This document shows, in pieces, positions 1 through 12,455 of a stretch of DNA of 64,000 nucleotides; the first letter of the stretch is position 1, and each line of letters opens with the position of its first letter. Origin of the DNA: Watersipora subatra (lineage: Eukaryota > Bryozoa > Gymnolaemata > Cheilostomatida > Watersiporidae). The notes beneath the pieces were generated by a model. It made no database searches. It had not been told where the DNA came from and saw only the letters and a program-made list of their open reading frames with translations. The stretch covers positions 29,491,213 through 29,555,212 of the forward strand of contig NC_088717.1 of NCBI RefSeq assembly GCF_963576615.1. The letters are read 5' to 3'. The position numbers and the translations under genes are program-made.

Positions 1-353
1 GATTGCAGATGAAACACTCAAAAGAAAAGTATGTGAGAAATGACATCACTAGTTGCTATAGTTGCTATTATAGTTGATATCGACTATCACTTTCAAGTGC
101 AGCACGTTTCTATTCTGTCGATCTGTTTGCAACTAATGACATCATAGCTGCGCTTTCGCTTGACCTGAGAGTTTTAACAGCAAGATTATTGATTTTAACA
201 TTGAAACATCCTGGCAGTCTGATCACCTCAAGCATTAAAAACAATCGCAAATGATAGAAAAATCTTTGCACTTTCCTATAAAATCAAGTAATTCTTTGTG
301 CAAGCTCATCTTTAAGAGCTACATTCCAAATATTTCAATAAACTGTTTTGGCG

Positions 354-423
354 CAGATTTCGATCAGATTTCGATCAGATTTCGATCAGATTTCGATCAG
401 ATTTCGATCAGATTTCGATCAGC
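354..423. repeat. 11-bp tandem repeat, about 6 copies
   Basis: The unit CGATCAGATTT repeats without interruption. The flanks at 1-353 and 424-782 show no coding signal; the 67-aa open frame at 251-454 is created by the repeat. Confidence 0.85.
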
Positions 424-782
424 TGCCAAAATATGCCAGTCTATATGGCTCTGACATCTAACAAAGTATTTATCTCAACCATAGAATGTGTCTAATTTTA
501 GAAGAGCAAATTTGATGGGAATAGCGAGTCGGAGCTTAGCACAAGTCTAAAGGCAGCGATATGCGATGCACGGCTAGTGCCAAAACTTTACTTCAAGCAA
601 CAGCTGCCCGTTGTGTAAAATAGAATGAGAACATGGGAAGTACGGCATAAAGAATATAAATAAATAAATTTACATTTGAAAAGCATTAATTATGCATTTT
701 ATGCTAAACATAAATGAGCAATGGTGCAACAATGCCACATGGCATTGTAATCAACACTCTGTTTACTAATATTATTAACTAT

Positions 783-1205
783 TACTGCTGCTCCCACGCT
801 GTCTATATATATATCTTTACTATTACTATTACTGCTGCTCTCACGCTGTCTATATACATCTTCAATATTACTGCTGCTCTCACGCTGTCTATATATATTT
901 TTACTATTACTGCTGCTCTCACACTGTCTATATATATCTTTACTATTACTGCTGCTCTCACACTGTCTATATATATCTTAATTATTACTGCTGCTCTCAC
1001 CCTGTGTATATATATCTTAATTATTACTGCTGCTCTCACGCTGTCTATATATATCTTTACTATTACTGCTGCTCTCACCCTGTGTATATATATCTTTACT
1101 ATTACTGCTGCTCTCACCCTGTGTATATATATCTTTACTATTACTATTACTGCTGCTCTCACGCTGTCTATATATATATCTTTACTATTACTGCTGCTCT
1201 CACGC

Positions 1206-1207
<2 letters not shown>
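783..1207. repeat. Minisatellite of about 39 bp, about 10 units
   Basis: Each unit contains TACTGCTGCTCTCACGCTGT followed by a short TATATATC tract and TTTACTAT. Units vary by TA number and by CTGTCTA/CTGTGTA variants. The open frames on both strands here are low-complexity translations of the array. It runs straight into a TA microsatellite and then into an inverted-repeat arm starting at 1288. Confidence 0.9.

Positions 1208-1268
<61 letters not shown>
1208..1268. repeat. (TA)n microsatellite
   Basis: About 30 consecutive TA dinucleotides. This is a likely unstable site and possibly misassembled. Confidence 0.95.
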
Positions 1269-1270
<2 letters not shown>

Positions 1271-1287
1271 TTACTATTACTATTATA

Positions 1288-1950
1288 GTCAGGTATAATG
1301 GCAGTGGCTCAAAACCTGGACAGTTTCTGGGTCGTTTTGTAGAGGTGGAGCTTAATCCGGAAATACAAATGTTTTGTCGGCACTAAGCGACGAGGTTTTA
1401 AGCAAGTGCCAATGTTTAGTATGTTAGAAATTGAGTCTGTAATCTTTTTATTTTTTGTAACAAAATAAAGCATAAACATCTTTTTATGCAAATCTTTAAT
1501 TAAAAATATGAGATCTTTCATCAAACTAGCGTAACGTAGTCACATAGCTGTTTATCGTAGTTTTGTCGTGTTAAGACGAAATAGTAACATGCTCACGAAA
1601 TGGAAAAAATCTTCTCAAAAATACATAATTAATTATTCTGTATTCGTTTATACAGTGAATATGAAAGATATGTTACATACGTTGTAATATGATTGCACTT
1701 TTATGTATGTAACGTAGTATTACATAAGTTATTGAATATTTGTGATTATGTTCTAACCAACTAAAATGCACATTGAAACAATTGTCTACTTTGCTACCAT
1801 TCTGAGAGCTAAAGAAGATTCTATTTCATTTTAGTCTAACTATTTATGTTAGCGTATCATGACACAAAGATTGTAAAAAGGCAACAGAAAAAATTAGTCT
1901 ATTTTATCTTTACTGCAAACACCGACTTCTCCAACAACTAACTTTATTTA
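1288..1950 (+). repeat. Left arm of a diverged long inverted repeat
   Basis: This arm matches the reverse complement of 7391-8089 over about 660-700 bp, with many substitutions and small indels. Shared landmarks include GTCAGGTATAATGGCAGTGG, AATTAATTATTCTGTATTCG and CAACTAACTTT. It looks like two oppositely oriented copies of an old dispersed repeat; the family is not identified. The 5.4 kb between the arms contains minus-strand exons that seem to belong to the plus-strand gene beyond the right arm. Confidence 0.85.
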
Positions 1951-2707
1951 GATTTTGAACTTGACCGGCTCTGTAGGTATTCATTTGCCAGCTTGCTTAT
2001 ATATTTATTATTTAAGTACAGCAATGTGTGACCAAAAAATTTTTCTTGACTTGTTGGGCAAAAAATATTTTCTTGTTGTTGGCATGATGATGTATTTTCT
2101 TGCTTCAATATAAATAATGCATGTGGCAATTGTTGTGCATCCTTGTTAGCAGCTCTCCCGTTACCTCCACAAGCACAATGTAGCCAATTCTGAAAAATCA
2201 GAGGGCAGCACACAAAACCTTTAGCATGATGTATATCTATTGGCATTGCTGACGTTATACAGCATACATTGTTTGAAAAGTCGATGCGCAATGACAAAAT
2301 GTCTGGTGATGGACCACTGGAACAATCATAGGAAGTAGGTTGTTTCAGTTATCGGACGAATCTATCATAATAAATTGTTAAGTTTAATAATTTTACTTTA
2401 TTTGATATAAAATGAAAATGTTGCACATAACTTAATTACTACCACATCAGCACCAAAGCCATAAAAGGCCTTTAACAAGCACAAATGAGAACAAAATAAC
2501 ACAGTAGAAAAGGGCCACATATACTACATGTTGATATGTGAAAATAAGTGAATATAAGTCTGGGTTATTTAAAAAAAAATCAGTGTTGAAAATCCTGAAT
2601 GTTGTATGTATGCAGGTATGTTTTAATTTGATCAATATATTTACTCGAAATTGAGCACAGTACAAGCTGAAACAGTTCAAGTTTTTGCATATAAAAGTAT
2701 TCCTATC
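1951..2707. other. Non-coding stretch, one unsupported ORF
   Basis: Nothing recognisable is seen. A 117-codon open frame on the minus strand (1944-2297) has no motif I know and no clear splice or start context, so it is not called as a gene. Confidence 0.4.
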
Positions 2708-2834
2708 TAGAACAAGTTTGTTCTCTATGGCTGCAGATGAACTGGCAATGAGGGGAGGGCACGCCAGATGCCATCTGGCGTGCACTCCCTTCATTGCCAG
2801 TTCACCAACAGCTATAGGGAACAAACTTGTTCTA
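2708..2834. repeat. 127-bp near-perfect palindrome
   Basis: Two 63-bp arms match at 56 of 63 positions without gaps around a single central base at 2771. The outer end reads TAGAACAAGTTTGTTC and the centre GCACGCCAGATG-C-CATCTGGCGTGC. The two similar ORFs on opposite strands here arise from the palindrome. It may be a foldback MITE; the one-base loop argues against a microRNA precursor. Confidence 0.9.
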
Positions 2835-3376
2835 TGCCTATTTAGATATTGCATGTATTATAAAGCCTCAGGACTCAGAAAGCATTTTTGCTCTGTCATT
2901 TCTTACTCCCTGCAAACTCCTCTTGGAGATCCTTGATCTAGAATAAAGACAATCATAGCATGTGTATTTACATCCCCTTGAACTTGTAAAGTACTGTGAA
3001 TGCAGTATTCAAGTGGCATTGTTTTGAGATGATTTTTGACTTTGACAGGAATATTATTTGTTAATTTAATGAAGCAGATTGGAAAGTTACATTGGACATT
3101 GTGATTAGCTGGAAGTTAATTTGGCGATCTCAAAGAACCGGGCAAATCTGCTTTTGCTAATTCCTGACTTTATTACTGTTTTTACAATAGTTTTATTTCA
3201 CAATTATTTTCTGGCTTCATATATCTTCTCCAATCCTACACTGCTCCACCGACTTAGCCCATAGAGTTGACTTGTAGAAGACAACAGCGAAATTAGTCCA
3301 AGTACTCAGTCTATGAATCGGATGGTGTTGTGGCACCTTGTTATCAACTTCTCAAAGAGTTGATAACAACTCCAGA
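2835..3376. other. Non-coding stretch
   Basis: No coding or repeat signal stands out, except a short hairpin near 3340-3368 formed by ATCAACT and AGTTGAT next to the following foldback element. Confidence 0.4.
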
Positions 3377-3640
3377 GATGCTCCCAAATCCTGATTAGAG
3401 ATTTGCAAATCACATCAAATCACCAATCATGAGATTGGCATCAAAGCACCATGAAAATGGATTACCCAGCTTGTAAATTAAATCAAATTAAAACCATCAA
3501 TTACATAATGGATGATGGTTTTAATTTCATTTTATTTCAAAGCTGAGTCGTCACCCTCCTAAGTGATTTGATTTGGATCAAAACGCATGCCAGCGATTTG
3601 ATAAGCTTTACAAATCTGGAATCGGAGATTTGGGAGCATC
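3377..3640. mobile_element. Foldback (MITE-like) element, about 264 bp
   Basis: The ends are GATGCTCCCAAATC and GATTTGGGAGCATC, and the inverted similarity runs inward to TTAAAACCATC at 3489 and GATGGTTTTAA near 3514. The whole segment can fold on itself, with imperfect arms of about 110-130 bp. No coding capacity is seen. The family is unknown. Confidence 0.75.
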
Positions 3641-4338
3641 GCTGCACAACTCTCTCCAATTCAGACACTGAGCACTTACACTAAAGTGACACGAAAGCAT
3701 CATGCAACAGGGTTCTAATTTTAAAACTGAGTTACTGAATATTACCACTCACCGGGCTGTTAGATATGAAAGTAACATCAGGTGTCTCAGTTACATCTAT
3801 AATGCTGTCGTTTGTGGCGTTTTGTAGATGCTCCCCACATCTATGGAAGCTCGCATAGCCTCTGCTCTTACTCCTACCCGTCCTGAGCAAGCACTGCGTT
3901 TCCTCCTTATCTTGAGCTATAAATCAAAATGCTCGAGGCATTGAACGTTTGGCTGGGTGTGAACAGGCAACTTAACAAATATCGCAGTTGGCAGCAAATA
4001 ATTTGTTTCTAAAACCTAATCCTGCCTACACAAGGGGTTCTTCTGCATTATCCTACTATATATTCATGTTTTTCTAGCTACTAATCTAGGGTTATAAAGG
4101 GCTTGAAGATCCGCCTACCAATGAAATTCCACATTTAACCATAATTAATATTGCACAATTTGCCTAAAATTTTATTGCTGGTTATGTGAGTATCTTCGTG
4201 TTACTATCAGATGTATTGTCTTGAGGATGCGGTCTCTTTGTTCGATTCTGTGACTAAAAATATAAATAATACGTAAATTACGTATAGCGACACCATGTGA
4301 CAACATATATGGATTTATGCACATGTATAGCATATTTA
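3641..4338. other. Non-coding stretch
   Basis: No exon with good splice sites or recognisable motif was found on either strand. Confidence 0.35.
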
Positions 4339-4450
4339 TATGGCGCCTTACAGTGCCTCGCGTTGCATGTTTGCAACTCGAGTTGTACAACTCAAGTTGC
4401 CGTGTTGTACAACTCGGCCTGGGTTTTTGATGAACTCGAGTTGTGTTATG
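4339..4450 (+). mobile_element. Truncated MITE copy
   Basis: It begins TATGGCGCCTTACAGTGCC and matches the reverse complement of the right half of the complete element at 4849-5091, including the CAACTCGAGTTGTACAACTC palindromic core. It lacks the second terminus. Confidence 0.7.
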
Positions 4451-4848
4451 CAAAACTAACACTGGTTCGTAAAGAAAGCAAAGTGAGTAATTGGGGTGTC
4501 TCATTTACAGAACATTTACAGAACTTTAATAATAATAATTTAAATATATATTCACATTTAAATTATATATATTGGTGGTATTTGCGCATATTTGTTTCTA
4601 TAAATATAATGAGACAAAAACAATTGTAGAATGTAAAAAGCAAACTAAAAAACAATCTATGTGGGAGCTGGGCCACTTCTTTCTCAGATGAAAAAAAGAG
4701 TTATCTTTCTAGAACCTGACAAGAAACTGAATGAAAACCAGAAATGAACAAACATAGGAATTATGTCAACGACGTTTAATGATGCACACAAAAAATTCCA
4801 TATAAAAATATACCGTAGCTAGAGAAAATGAAATGATGAGATTTTTAG

Positions 4849-5091
4849 TATGGCGCCTTACAGTGCCATACCAGCCAACTCTCACGCATTGGGCGTCAGA
4901 CTCACGCAATCACCCCAAAGAAAAAATGAAAATGAGTGAGAAATGCATGAGATTTTTGCCCCAAGCCGAGTTCTCAAGCCGAGTTGTTGTTGAAAGAACT
5001 CGGCTTGGGTTTTGATGAACTCGAGTTGTGCAACTCGAGTTGTGCAACTCGAGTTGTGAACGCGCAACGCGAGGCACTGTAAGGCGCCATA
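4849..5091. mobile_element. MITE with GGCGCCTTACAGTGC termini
   Basis: This 243-bp segment starts TATGGCGCCTTACAGTGCC and ends GGCACTGTAAGGCGCCATA, perfect inverted termini of 18-19 bp. Internal GCAACTCGAGTTG palindromes repeat three times on the right side. There is no coding capacity. The superfamily cannot be assigned from termini alone. Confidence 0.8.
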
Positions 5092-5826
5092 ATATTTATA
5101 TTTGTGGGCACAATCTAACCAAATTCAAATTGACAAAAGAGTCCAAACAAAGGCTTTGTTGCCAGGGCTCTAAAATAAGCATTCATTTCATCTTGCTTTT
5201 AATGATTGCTTTTGCAAATTTTAGGTGTGAAATATTAAATGTAAAATAAAATATTACGTCCAAGTTTAAGCAAAGGTGTGAACTGCGATGTAATGCTATC
5301 TGGCGCATGTGTGAGGCCTCGGGATGAGAAATCCTCAAGAAAAATGAGACAGATTGCCGTAAACTTTACTGGCTATTGGGTTAAGTCCTTGTTTCTTTGC
5401 AATTCTACCGAATTTCTATGAGAGTGTAGATGAATTAAAATAAGAGAAAGTGTTTTTGAACTTTGATGTACTGTGAGACCGAAAGCAAAGTATCGAATAC
5501 AGCTTAGACATATCCAACCCTCACAGTAGTGTAGACTTAAATTTACTGCATTCTCTGATTTCAGGCTTACAAGAACATAAATGTGCACGCGTGCTTTTGT
5601 TACAAGATAGCTGTTTCAGAAATAAGACAAATTAAAATCCATAAAAGTAATAAATATTATTTATCATCTTTATGTAAAATCCATACTATACTATCTGTGC
5701 ATTTGCAAAGACATGAAAGGATAGCCCTGTCTAAATATATTGGACATACAATGACCGAGTTTTGCTGTCCAAAAATATCCCTTATAATAGCCTGAGTAAA
5801 ATATTCTTGGTGTACCGGTAACTTAC
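5092..5826. other. Non-coding, intronic to the minus-strand exons
   Basis: This lies downstream (on the minus strand) of the exon ending at 5827. No acceptor with a matching continuation was found here. Short open frames lack support. Confidence 0.35.
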
Positions 5827-6822
5827 CCTCCGCTGTTCTTTGTACTTTTCCTTCTGGGTTTGATGTCTTTCAGGGCCGTACATGCAGCCATACTCTTTTT
5901 CTTCGCCATACATACATAAATAGCCTTGACTGTCATGAATGACCTTCTTTCCTCTCCAAATATTTTCACCTTGCTAAATTAGAGCAGATAAATTTTAAAA
6001 TTAAGAAACATGGTACAGAATTTTTAGATTCATTGGCTGAAGACGTTGTAGGTTTTTAGCCTTACTTGATTGCTAACACTCAATTGAGAACTAACTGCTG
6101 CATGTATATGATGCTTGATACATTTATTGCTTGCTTGATTGTAGTTATTAATATACAATGATTTTTAATGTCATTTCAGTTGCATGCCAGTGCTTGTACA
6201 TTGAAGCCCATGTATATCTTCGAATGAAGGCTGCACTATAAGCTTGATTGTAATCCACTGCATGTCTGTATATACATGAATATCCACTTCGTTAAATTAA
6301 GCTTAAGAGTTGAGTGCCCATAGAGAGTAATCCTTTATTGCTGAGAGGTAGATGGTGTGTATCCAGTGTGAGTTGCTAGTGAACTGATGAAAGTTGTGTC
6401 AACTCTGCTTCAAGTAGGACCTGTGACGTCATAGATCACATAGTACAAAAACAAACCAAAAAGGGCCTCATAAAACTGCAGCATAAAAACATATAAGCTA
6501 CTATTGACATGTACTTCTACTGCACAACAACCAAGCATAGGCCTACACTTTACAATCAAGGTTACACTTCGCAATCAAGGTTACACTAAAATATCCGAGG
6601 TATAAAATGTTCATTTTCAACACAAGATCACAAATTAGGCAGTGGAGAAAAAGTGCTTTAAGGATATGAGATTACCTTCAAAAAGTCTTTCATGCTTGTT
6701 GAATATGCTGTCCTCATGGTATGTGTAAAACTTGTTGCCATATTCGATTTCATGGGCTTTGATGGCTTGCTCAGCCTCTTCTAACGATGAGGCAAGAACA
6801 AGTGGCATAATGCTTAAATGCA
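5827..6822 (-). pseudogene. N-terminal exons of a MULE-like gene (detached)
   Basis: Two minus-strand exons are seen. Exon A (6822-6676) follows acceptor TTTTTTGCAG, contains the stretch SSLEEAEQAIKAHEIEYGNK and ends GAAG before GTAATC. Exon B (5969-5827) follows CAAG, contains ENIWRGKKVIHDSQGYLCMY and ends CGGAGG before GTAAGT. Codon phase is continuous between them (G|GT making Gly), and exon B ends in phase 0. The next expected exon is not found further down the minus strand. The plus-strand exon at 10036 starts in phase 0, and its content reads as a natural continuation (C/H residues, then KNTGCPA). The block lies between inverted repeats at 1288-1950 and 7391-8089, so inversion of a once-contiguous gene is inferred. 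A second, independent gene copy is the alternative. An ATG occurs at the start of exon A, but the true first exon is unknown. Confidence 0.6.
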
Positions 6823-6879
6823 CTGCAAAAAATATATTTGTTAGGCCCTTAGGCTCCTCGTAGAAGTTGACTTTTGTCA

Positions 6880-6931
6880 GCAATCATGTCATTCAGCTAT
6901 CGAGCCTTCGATAACCTACCGACATGATTGC
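6880..6931. repeat. Small stem-loop
   Basis: The arms GCAATCATGTC and GACATGATTGC are perfect 11-bp complements enclosing a second hairpin (CTATCGA/TTCGATA). It lies just upstream (minus sense) of exon A. Function is unknown. Confidence 0.6.
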
Positions 6932-7390
6932 CGACTACAGGCACGGGAGGCCTGTAGGTAGGCCTATATAGAAGATGAAATGACGGATACAAAAAGTCAG
7001 TTATGGATACATGATGACCCACTGAGGTCTTCTTTTAAGGTTGAAGCAATATGAATATGCAGTGCATTTCAATTAATTTTTTAAGACAAATTGCAAACAG
7101 TAACCGACTCTGACTACTGAGGACTACTGATCACAGGCAGGCTCTCTAGTCCGAAAGTATAACTGCCCTGCATTGCAGGAGACTACAAAAATTTGATTTA
7201 CTTTGCCTCTTCTCCTACACTTCTTGTGAGCCAAACAGATGAGATACAGCCTAGGCCTGGCAGTGCTACTGACAACGCACCATTGTAGTAACAAGTTCAA
7301 ATAAAATTTGAGATACACAAATAAATGGTTGTTCCTTAGGTAGCTCCATACTGTCGTTGTTTCAAAAGGTACTACAGTTGAGACTTAGTA

Positions 7391-8089
7391 GTAATACAAA
7401 GTTAGTTGTTAAAAAAGTGTGTGCTTGTAGCAAATACAGTAAAGATAAAAAACTGATGTCTTCTGTTTTCTTCATTTTTACAATCAATGCCCAACGAGAT
7501 GCTAATATTAATATTTACAGTGAAATTAAATAGAATCATTTTAGGCTCTCAGAATGGTAACAAAGTGGACAATCGTTTTAATGTGCCTTTTATTTGTTCA
7601 GAACATAATCGTAACTTTTCAATATTTCATGTAATACCTTACATGAAGTACAATGCCTAAAGTTACAATGCCTTACAAAAGTGTATTCATATTAAAAAAA
7701 TATAAAACTATTTTTCAAGTATAACCGAATACAGAATAATTAATGGTGTATTTTTGAGAAAATTTTTTCCGCTTCGTGAGCATATTACCATTTATTCTTA
7801 ACAGGAAAAAACTACAATAAACAGCTATGTAAGTACTTTATGTTATTTTGCTAAAAGAACTCATATTTGTAATTAAAATTTGCTTGAAAAAGATGCTTAC
7901 ATGATATTTTGTTAAACAAAAAGATAACTACTCGATTTCTCAACAACTAAACATTTGCAGTGGCTTAAAACGACTAACTGTGGCTCAGTACGGCTAACTT
8001 TAAAGCTTTTGTATTTCCGGATTAAGCTTCACCCCTACAAAACGACCCAGAAACTGACCAGGTTTTGAGCCACTGCCATTATACCTGAC
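7391..8089 (-). repeat. Right arm of the long inverted repeat
   Basis: This is the reverse complement partner of 1288-1950. It ends ATACCTGAC at 8089, matching GTCAGGTAT at 1288. It separates the minus-strand N-terminal exons from the plus-strand remainder of the MULE-like gene. Confidence 0.85.
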
Positions 8090-10035
8090 CAGCCTACGTA
8101 GGCGAGAGGAAATTAGCACCCCAAATGAGAACGCACGCGGGAGTTAGGAATAACGGGTTGTTGGGTTTACCCACTGAGTACGCTCATTATGGCGTTCTAA
8201 ACTACGCAACTAAACTCGTACACTAAACTTGCATCTTCCCCATCTTGGAGAAAAGATTCTTTCAGCAAGCTTGAATCAGACACCTATCATACCATGAGCA
8301 CTGACCACACATATCATTGTAAAAAACCAGCAGCCAGTCACCAAGAAGTGGGAGTATCAGAATGGGACAGCATTTGTAAAGTAAGGCATGACATTGATAT
8401 GTGCAAAATTAGTATACCTGACTAGCACATAGAAACAAAGAACTACAAATTATACATAGTAGGCTATAGCTAACGCAGTTGCCCTTCCGAAACAAAAGCT
8501 ACGACTCATGACTGGCATATCCTATGAACTAAGTATTACCATCTAATTATACATACTTCAACGGAACCAATGCTGATGTAAGAGTGAATAATTTAACCTT
8601 GAAAGACACACAGCATTGGATCCCTTATGGCTCAAATAAAGGTAAAGACAGCCTACCAGTTTCTAGGCACTGCCTCTGAGTGGTTGATTTTGGAATAAGA
8701 AATCTGCAGCTCCCAATCTCGTGAGCTCCAGGGACTTGAAGTTGGACAACACTCAGAGGTAGACGTACCGACGAGTCCTGCAACAAGTCGCAAGCCTAAG
8801 TAGTTTGGTGAGTTCATGTGCTCTCTAGTTGTCTATGATTTATAACCTGTAAATACTTATCATAACTAATTAACAGGATAATTAGATAGAGCAACATGAA
8901 CTGAAAACAAGGCTCAAGCGACTGTCCTGTGTGGTCTGTCTGTCAGTCTGTCTGTCGGTCTGTCTTTGATCTTCAGTTAAGTCAGGGGAAGAGTAGAGCA
9001 GAGATATAATCATTTGATTTTTAATTTTGTATATAACCACATTGTATCAAAATCAATCTCAAACTACTTACTCTACTTGCACTTTGTGTTAACTAACTGA
9101 ACACTGAACTAGATTTTGCTTGCTCATACCAAAGACAAGCCAAGGAAAACCTTTTCTCATACAATTGCTTCACAGAATAAATATCATATGCCTGCCAAGC
9201 ATATTATATTATGAATCCGTCTTTTAAGTCAAGCCTACTCTGTCCAAATTACATGTGGCGCTTCGTAAATGAGCTCGTCTTTTAGAACGTACTTCGCTTT
9301 AATATGACACCTGGTTTGTCAAAATCCCCCAAAATTCATGCATTTCATTTGCCCCATTACATTATTTTCGGGGAGGTTGGTGGGCATTTGCCGCCAGCTA
9401 CTCACTACATTGGTCAAACTAGTAATGACGAAGCAACTATATAGTGTATCTTTGCTATTAATCATGGTCTGAGTATGATTGTGATGTGTTCACCAATGAA
9501 GGTATTTGATGATACTTTTTGTTCTTAGAATATCCTACCTGAAGGTTTTGCCTACCACCTTCTAAAGCACGAGATGGTCCGAGTAACCTCCAAGACGACC
9601 TTTGTCTTCTCTGTAAAGTAACTAAAATCAAAATCCGATATCTTGGCTTAGAAGGCCTCGTTTCAGGCAAACAACAGATGGCGCACAAAGGAAATCAGGA
9701 AGCCTACAAAAAGACTCCTGTTTCGTGTAAGTTAGCACAAGTATAATAGGAATGGAAATAATCTAGTGTACAAGTATAATAGGAATGGAAATACTCTAGT
9801 GTTGTTAAACCAAGTTTATCACCAGCCTACAAAGTATAACTAGAAGTGCTGGTTGTGACTCAAGAACAGATTCAACCGTTTTCTAACCTCACCGCACTCG
9901 AAAGACACAAGACCCGAGTCCAACACACTATACAGTTGTGAAAGAAGAACCTCAAAGGCATTGGATTGGTGCAAGTATAGTATACACTGTCATGTTTGTA
10001 CTCTGTGTATCTAATATATTACTTACCTTTTTCAG
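8090..10035. other. Intron or intergenic sequence
   Basis: It contains a short (TGTC)n tract near 8935-8970 and a 32-bp direct duplication around 9733-9800 (AGTATAATAGGAATGGAAAT). A minus-strand segment at 9537-9605 sits between AG and GT but has no recognisable protein, so it is not called. Confidence 0.4.
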
Positions 10036-11247
10036 CTTAGAGCTGTTTGTCAGCATCAAACACAGTATCAAAACAAACATAGCTGCAAAAATAAGCAGAA
10101 GAGGAAGCGAAAATATTCCAACATTAAAAACACTGGATGTCCAGCCACGCTCACAATAAATTTAAAGCCAAAGGGAAACATGTAAGTTAGAATATAGCGA
10201 GTCTCTCTTAATTGCTTTAGGATTTATAAAATTTGAGGTAATGCCTGTATTTCAAACCAAAATCGGTTATCAAAATCAATCGGTAACATAACAATTAAAT
10301 AAAACATTGTTACCCCTGATTCTATGCCTCTAAGAGAATTTTGTAACTTGTTAAGCGACTGTTGGACTGAATTCATCAGATTATTTAATAGAAAGAAATA
10401 TTTTCTGTTTCAAGGGGATCTAGTAAAGCAGTGGTTAAGCTCAATTTGGCCCACAACCACCAAACAGCTTCTGCTGCTTCATATGGAAAGAATCGTGTCT
10501 CTGAAGAAACCACTAGAGCACTAGAACAGCTTTTTGTTGATGGACATTTTCCGACCTCAGCTTTAAGTCATTTGAAAATGACTGTTGAAGTGGATGTTGT
10601 CAAACTTGCGGACAGGTCAATCATCCCATCATCCAAGTTCTGCTCAAGGTATATAATTTGTGTGAAGGAAAGGCCAGTTGAACATTGTTTATACGCTCTG
10701 CGTACATTGTCTGACCCACAAATTATTTGGTAACTATTCAGATTGCTGGCAATTCTCATGTTTTGCTTTTTTAGACTTTATAACAAACTGAAAAAAGTCA
10801 AATATGGTGAATTTCAAAAGACAACCGCAGAGATGAGAGAGGCTCTACAAACAAAATTGGAGAATGAGGATGTCAAGTTTTTGACATGTCTAACAGAGAG
10901 CGGCCAAATGGTTGTCTCTCTGATAACTCCACTGATGGAGCGCTCACACAATTTAAGGTCAGCTTCTAAACATTACTTTGGCTTTACATAGGTATAGTCT
11001 ATGTACAGCATGCACTTACTAGATAGGATATAGGATTTAGTGACCCCAACCACTGATTATATTCCTTTATTAATAGACATTCAGTGTCATTTATTGTTAT
11101 TTATCATTTAAATGTGCCTTTATGTTCAAACTGGCAGTGAAAATAACATGCATGGCACATAATCTGTTGCAGAGAGTCTGCAAAGATAGTGTTTTTAAAT
11201 GCTAGTGGTGGAATGGACGGTCGCTAGACCCGCCGCTTTTTACTTCT

Positions 11248-11325
11248 GACCCATTGCCATGGAGGAGTTGTCTAACCCACTGCCACGGAGGAGTTGTCTA
11301 ACCTACCGCCATGGAGGAGTTGTTG
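11248..11325. repeat. Three copies of a 28-bp repeat
   Basis: CCATGGAGGAGTTGTCTAAC-type units repeat three times within an intron of the MULE-like gene. Confidence 0.75.
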
Positions 11326-12304
11326 TCCCTTTAGGTATGAATAAAATTTAAACACAATGTAATTCTTCATTCACTAATAACAAACTGATTTGATGTTATT
11401 GTTCAAGACAATGCATGCTATAGTTGCAAAAAGCCATGAAGGATTTGAAATGCTAGAACATCGAAAAACCCAAACTAAACATTGTGATTTTATTGCAGGT
11501 GCATTTCTGACCACAAGTAAAAGTGAAGATGCCATCACCATGGGGTTAGACCAGATCAAACAGCTTGCTGACAGGTCTGGCTTCTATAACAGAGGTTTGT
11601 CATTATTATTTTTTTAAAGATAATTCATCTGAAACTATAATTCATTGAATGTTGGTACCCAAGAAAACAATGTAGGCTGAGAGACAGATGAAAAAAATCT
11701 CCACTCTGCTTAGTGGTTAATGAGTGAACTTGGTAGTATCTAGAACAATGCATTTCACAAATCACATAAAAACTTCTCTTGGCAATCAGCGTTTTGGTGA
11801 CAAGGAACCCATCTCTGCCCTTCTTCTTGTTTGGCATGATCAACACCCATCGTTCAACAGTTTTAGGCCTAGTTGGACCAAGGTTGTTTATGGTTGATGA
11901 CTCAAAGGCAGAACATGCGGCCATTAACACCGTTTTTCCAGAAAGTCGAGTGCTGCTTTGCACATTCCACATACAGCAAGTGGTGTGAAGATGGCTGTGG
12001 AACAGCCACAACAAGATCTACCTGAGAGATCGTAACACATGCATGGGACTGTTTCGTAGGCCTCTCTATAGCGATAGTGAATCTGAATACATGAAAATGT
12101 AAGTATAATTTCTAATGCTATGTATTTGATATTTCCATTATTCAAAAAGCAATTTTCATATACTTACTGATATTTTGGAGTAAGAGTACTAAATGGAGCA
12201 GCAATGATTACTCTGTATGGTTAATGAAAATAATAAAAGCAGAATAACAATACCAATCTTTGGTGTTGTTATGTAGAGGTTACAGTGTTTATTTGGTGTA
12301 ATTT

Positions 12305-12362
12305 TAGCCTAACTATCATTCCCCAAACCCCAAAGGGAGGGTTGATGACTAATAGTTAGGCT
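12305..12362. mobile_element. Tiny inverted-terminal element, about 58 bp
   Basis: It starts TAGCCTAACTA and ends TAGTTAGGCTA with a C/G-rich centre. A diverged relative with the same terminal words lies at about 14969-15022, also in an intron of this gene. Possibly a micro-MITE. Confidence 0.5.
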
Positions 12363-12455
12363 AGGTGTAATTCTTTGTAATTTATCTGGCATACTTTAAA
12401 TGTATATTTGATGATTTGAAAAGCAGCCATTTACAGCTTCCTTAATGATTTATAG

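Noticed and set aside
714-1298. 194-aa ORF rich in Ile/Tyr
   Set aside because: A translation of a minisatellite and a TA microsatellite.
1944-2297. 117-aa minus-strand ORF
   Set aside because: No recognised motif, no splice or start support, and close to the repeat arm. Possibly chance.
2708-2834. microRNA precursor
   Set aside because: The arms meet at a one-base centre, leaving no loop, and are longer and more uniformly paired than a typical animal pre-miRNA.
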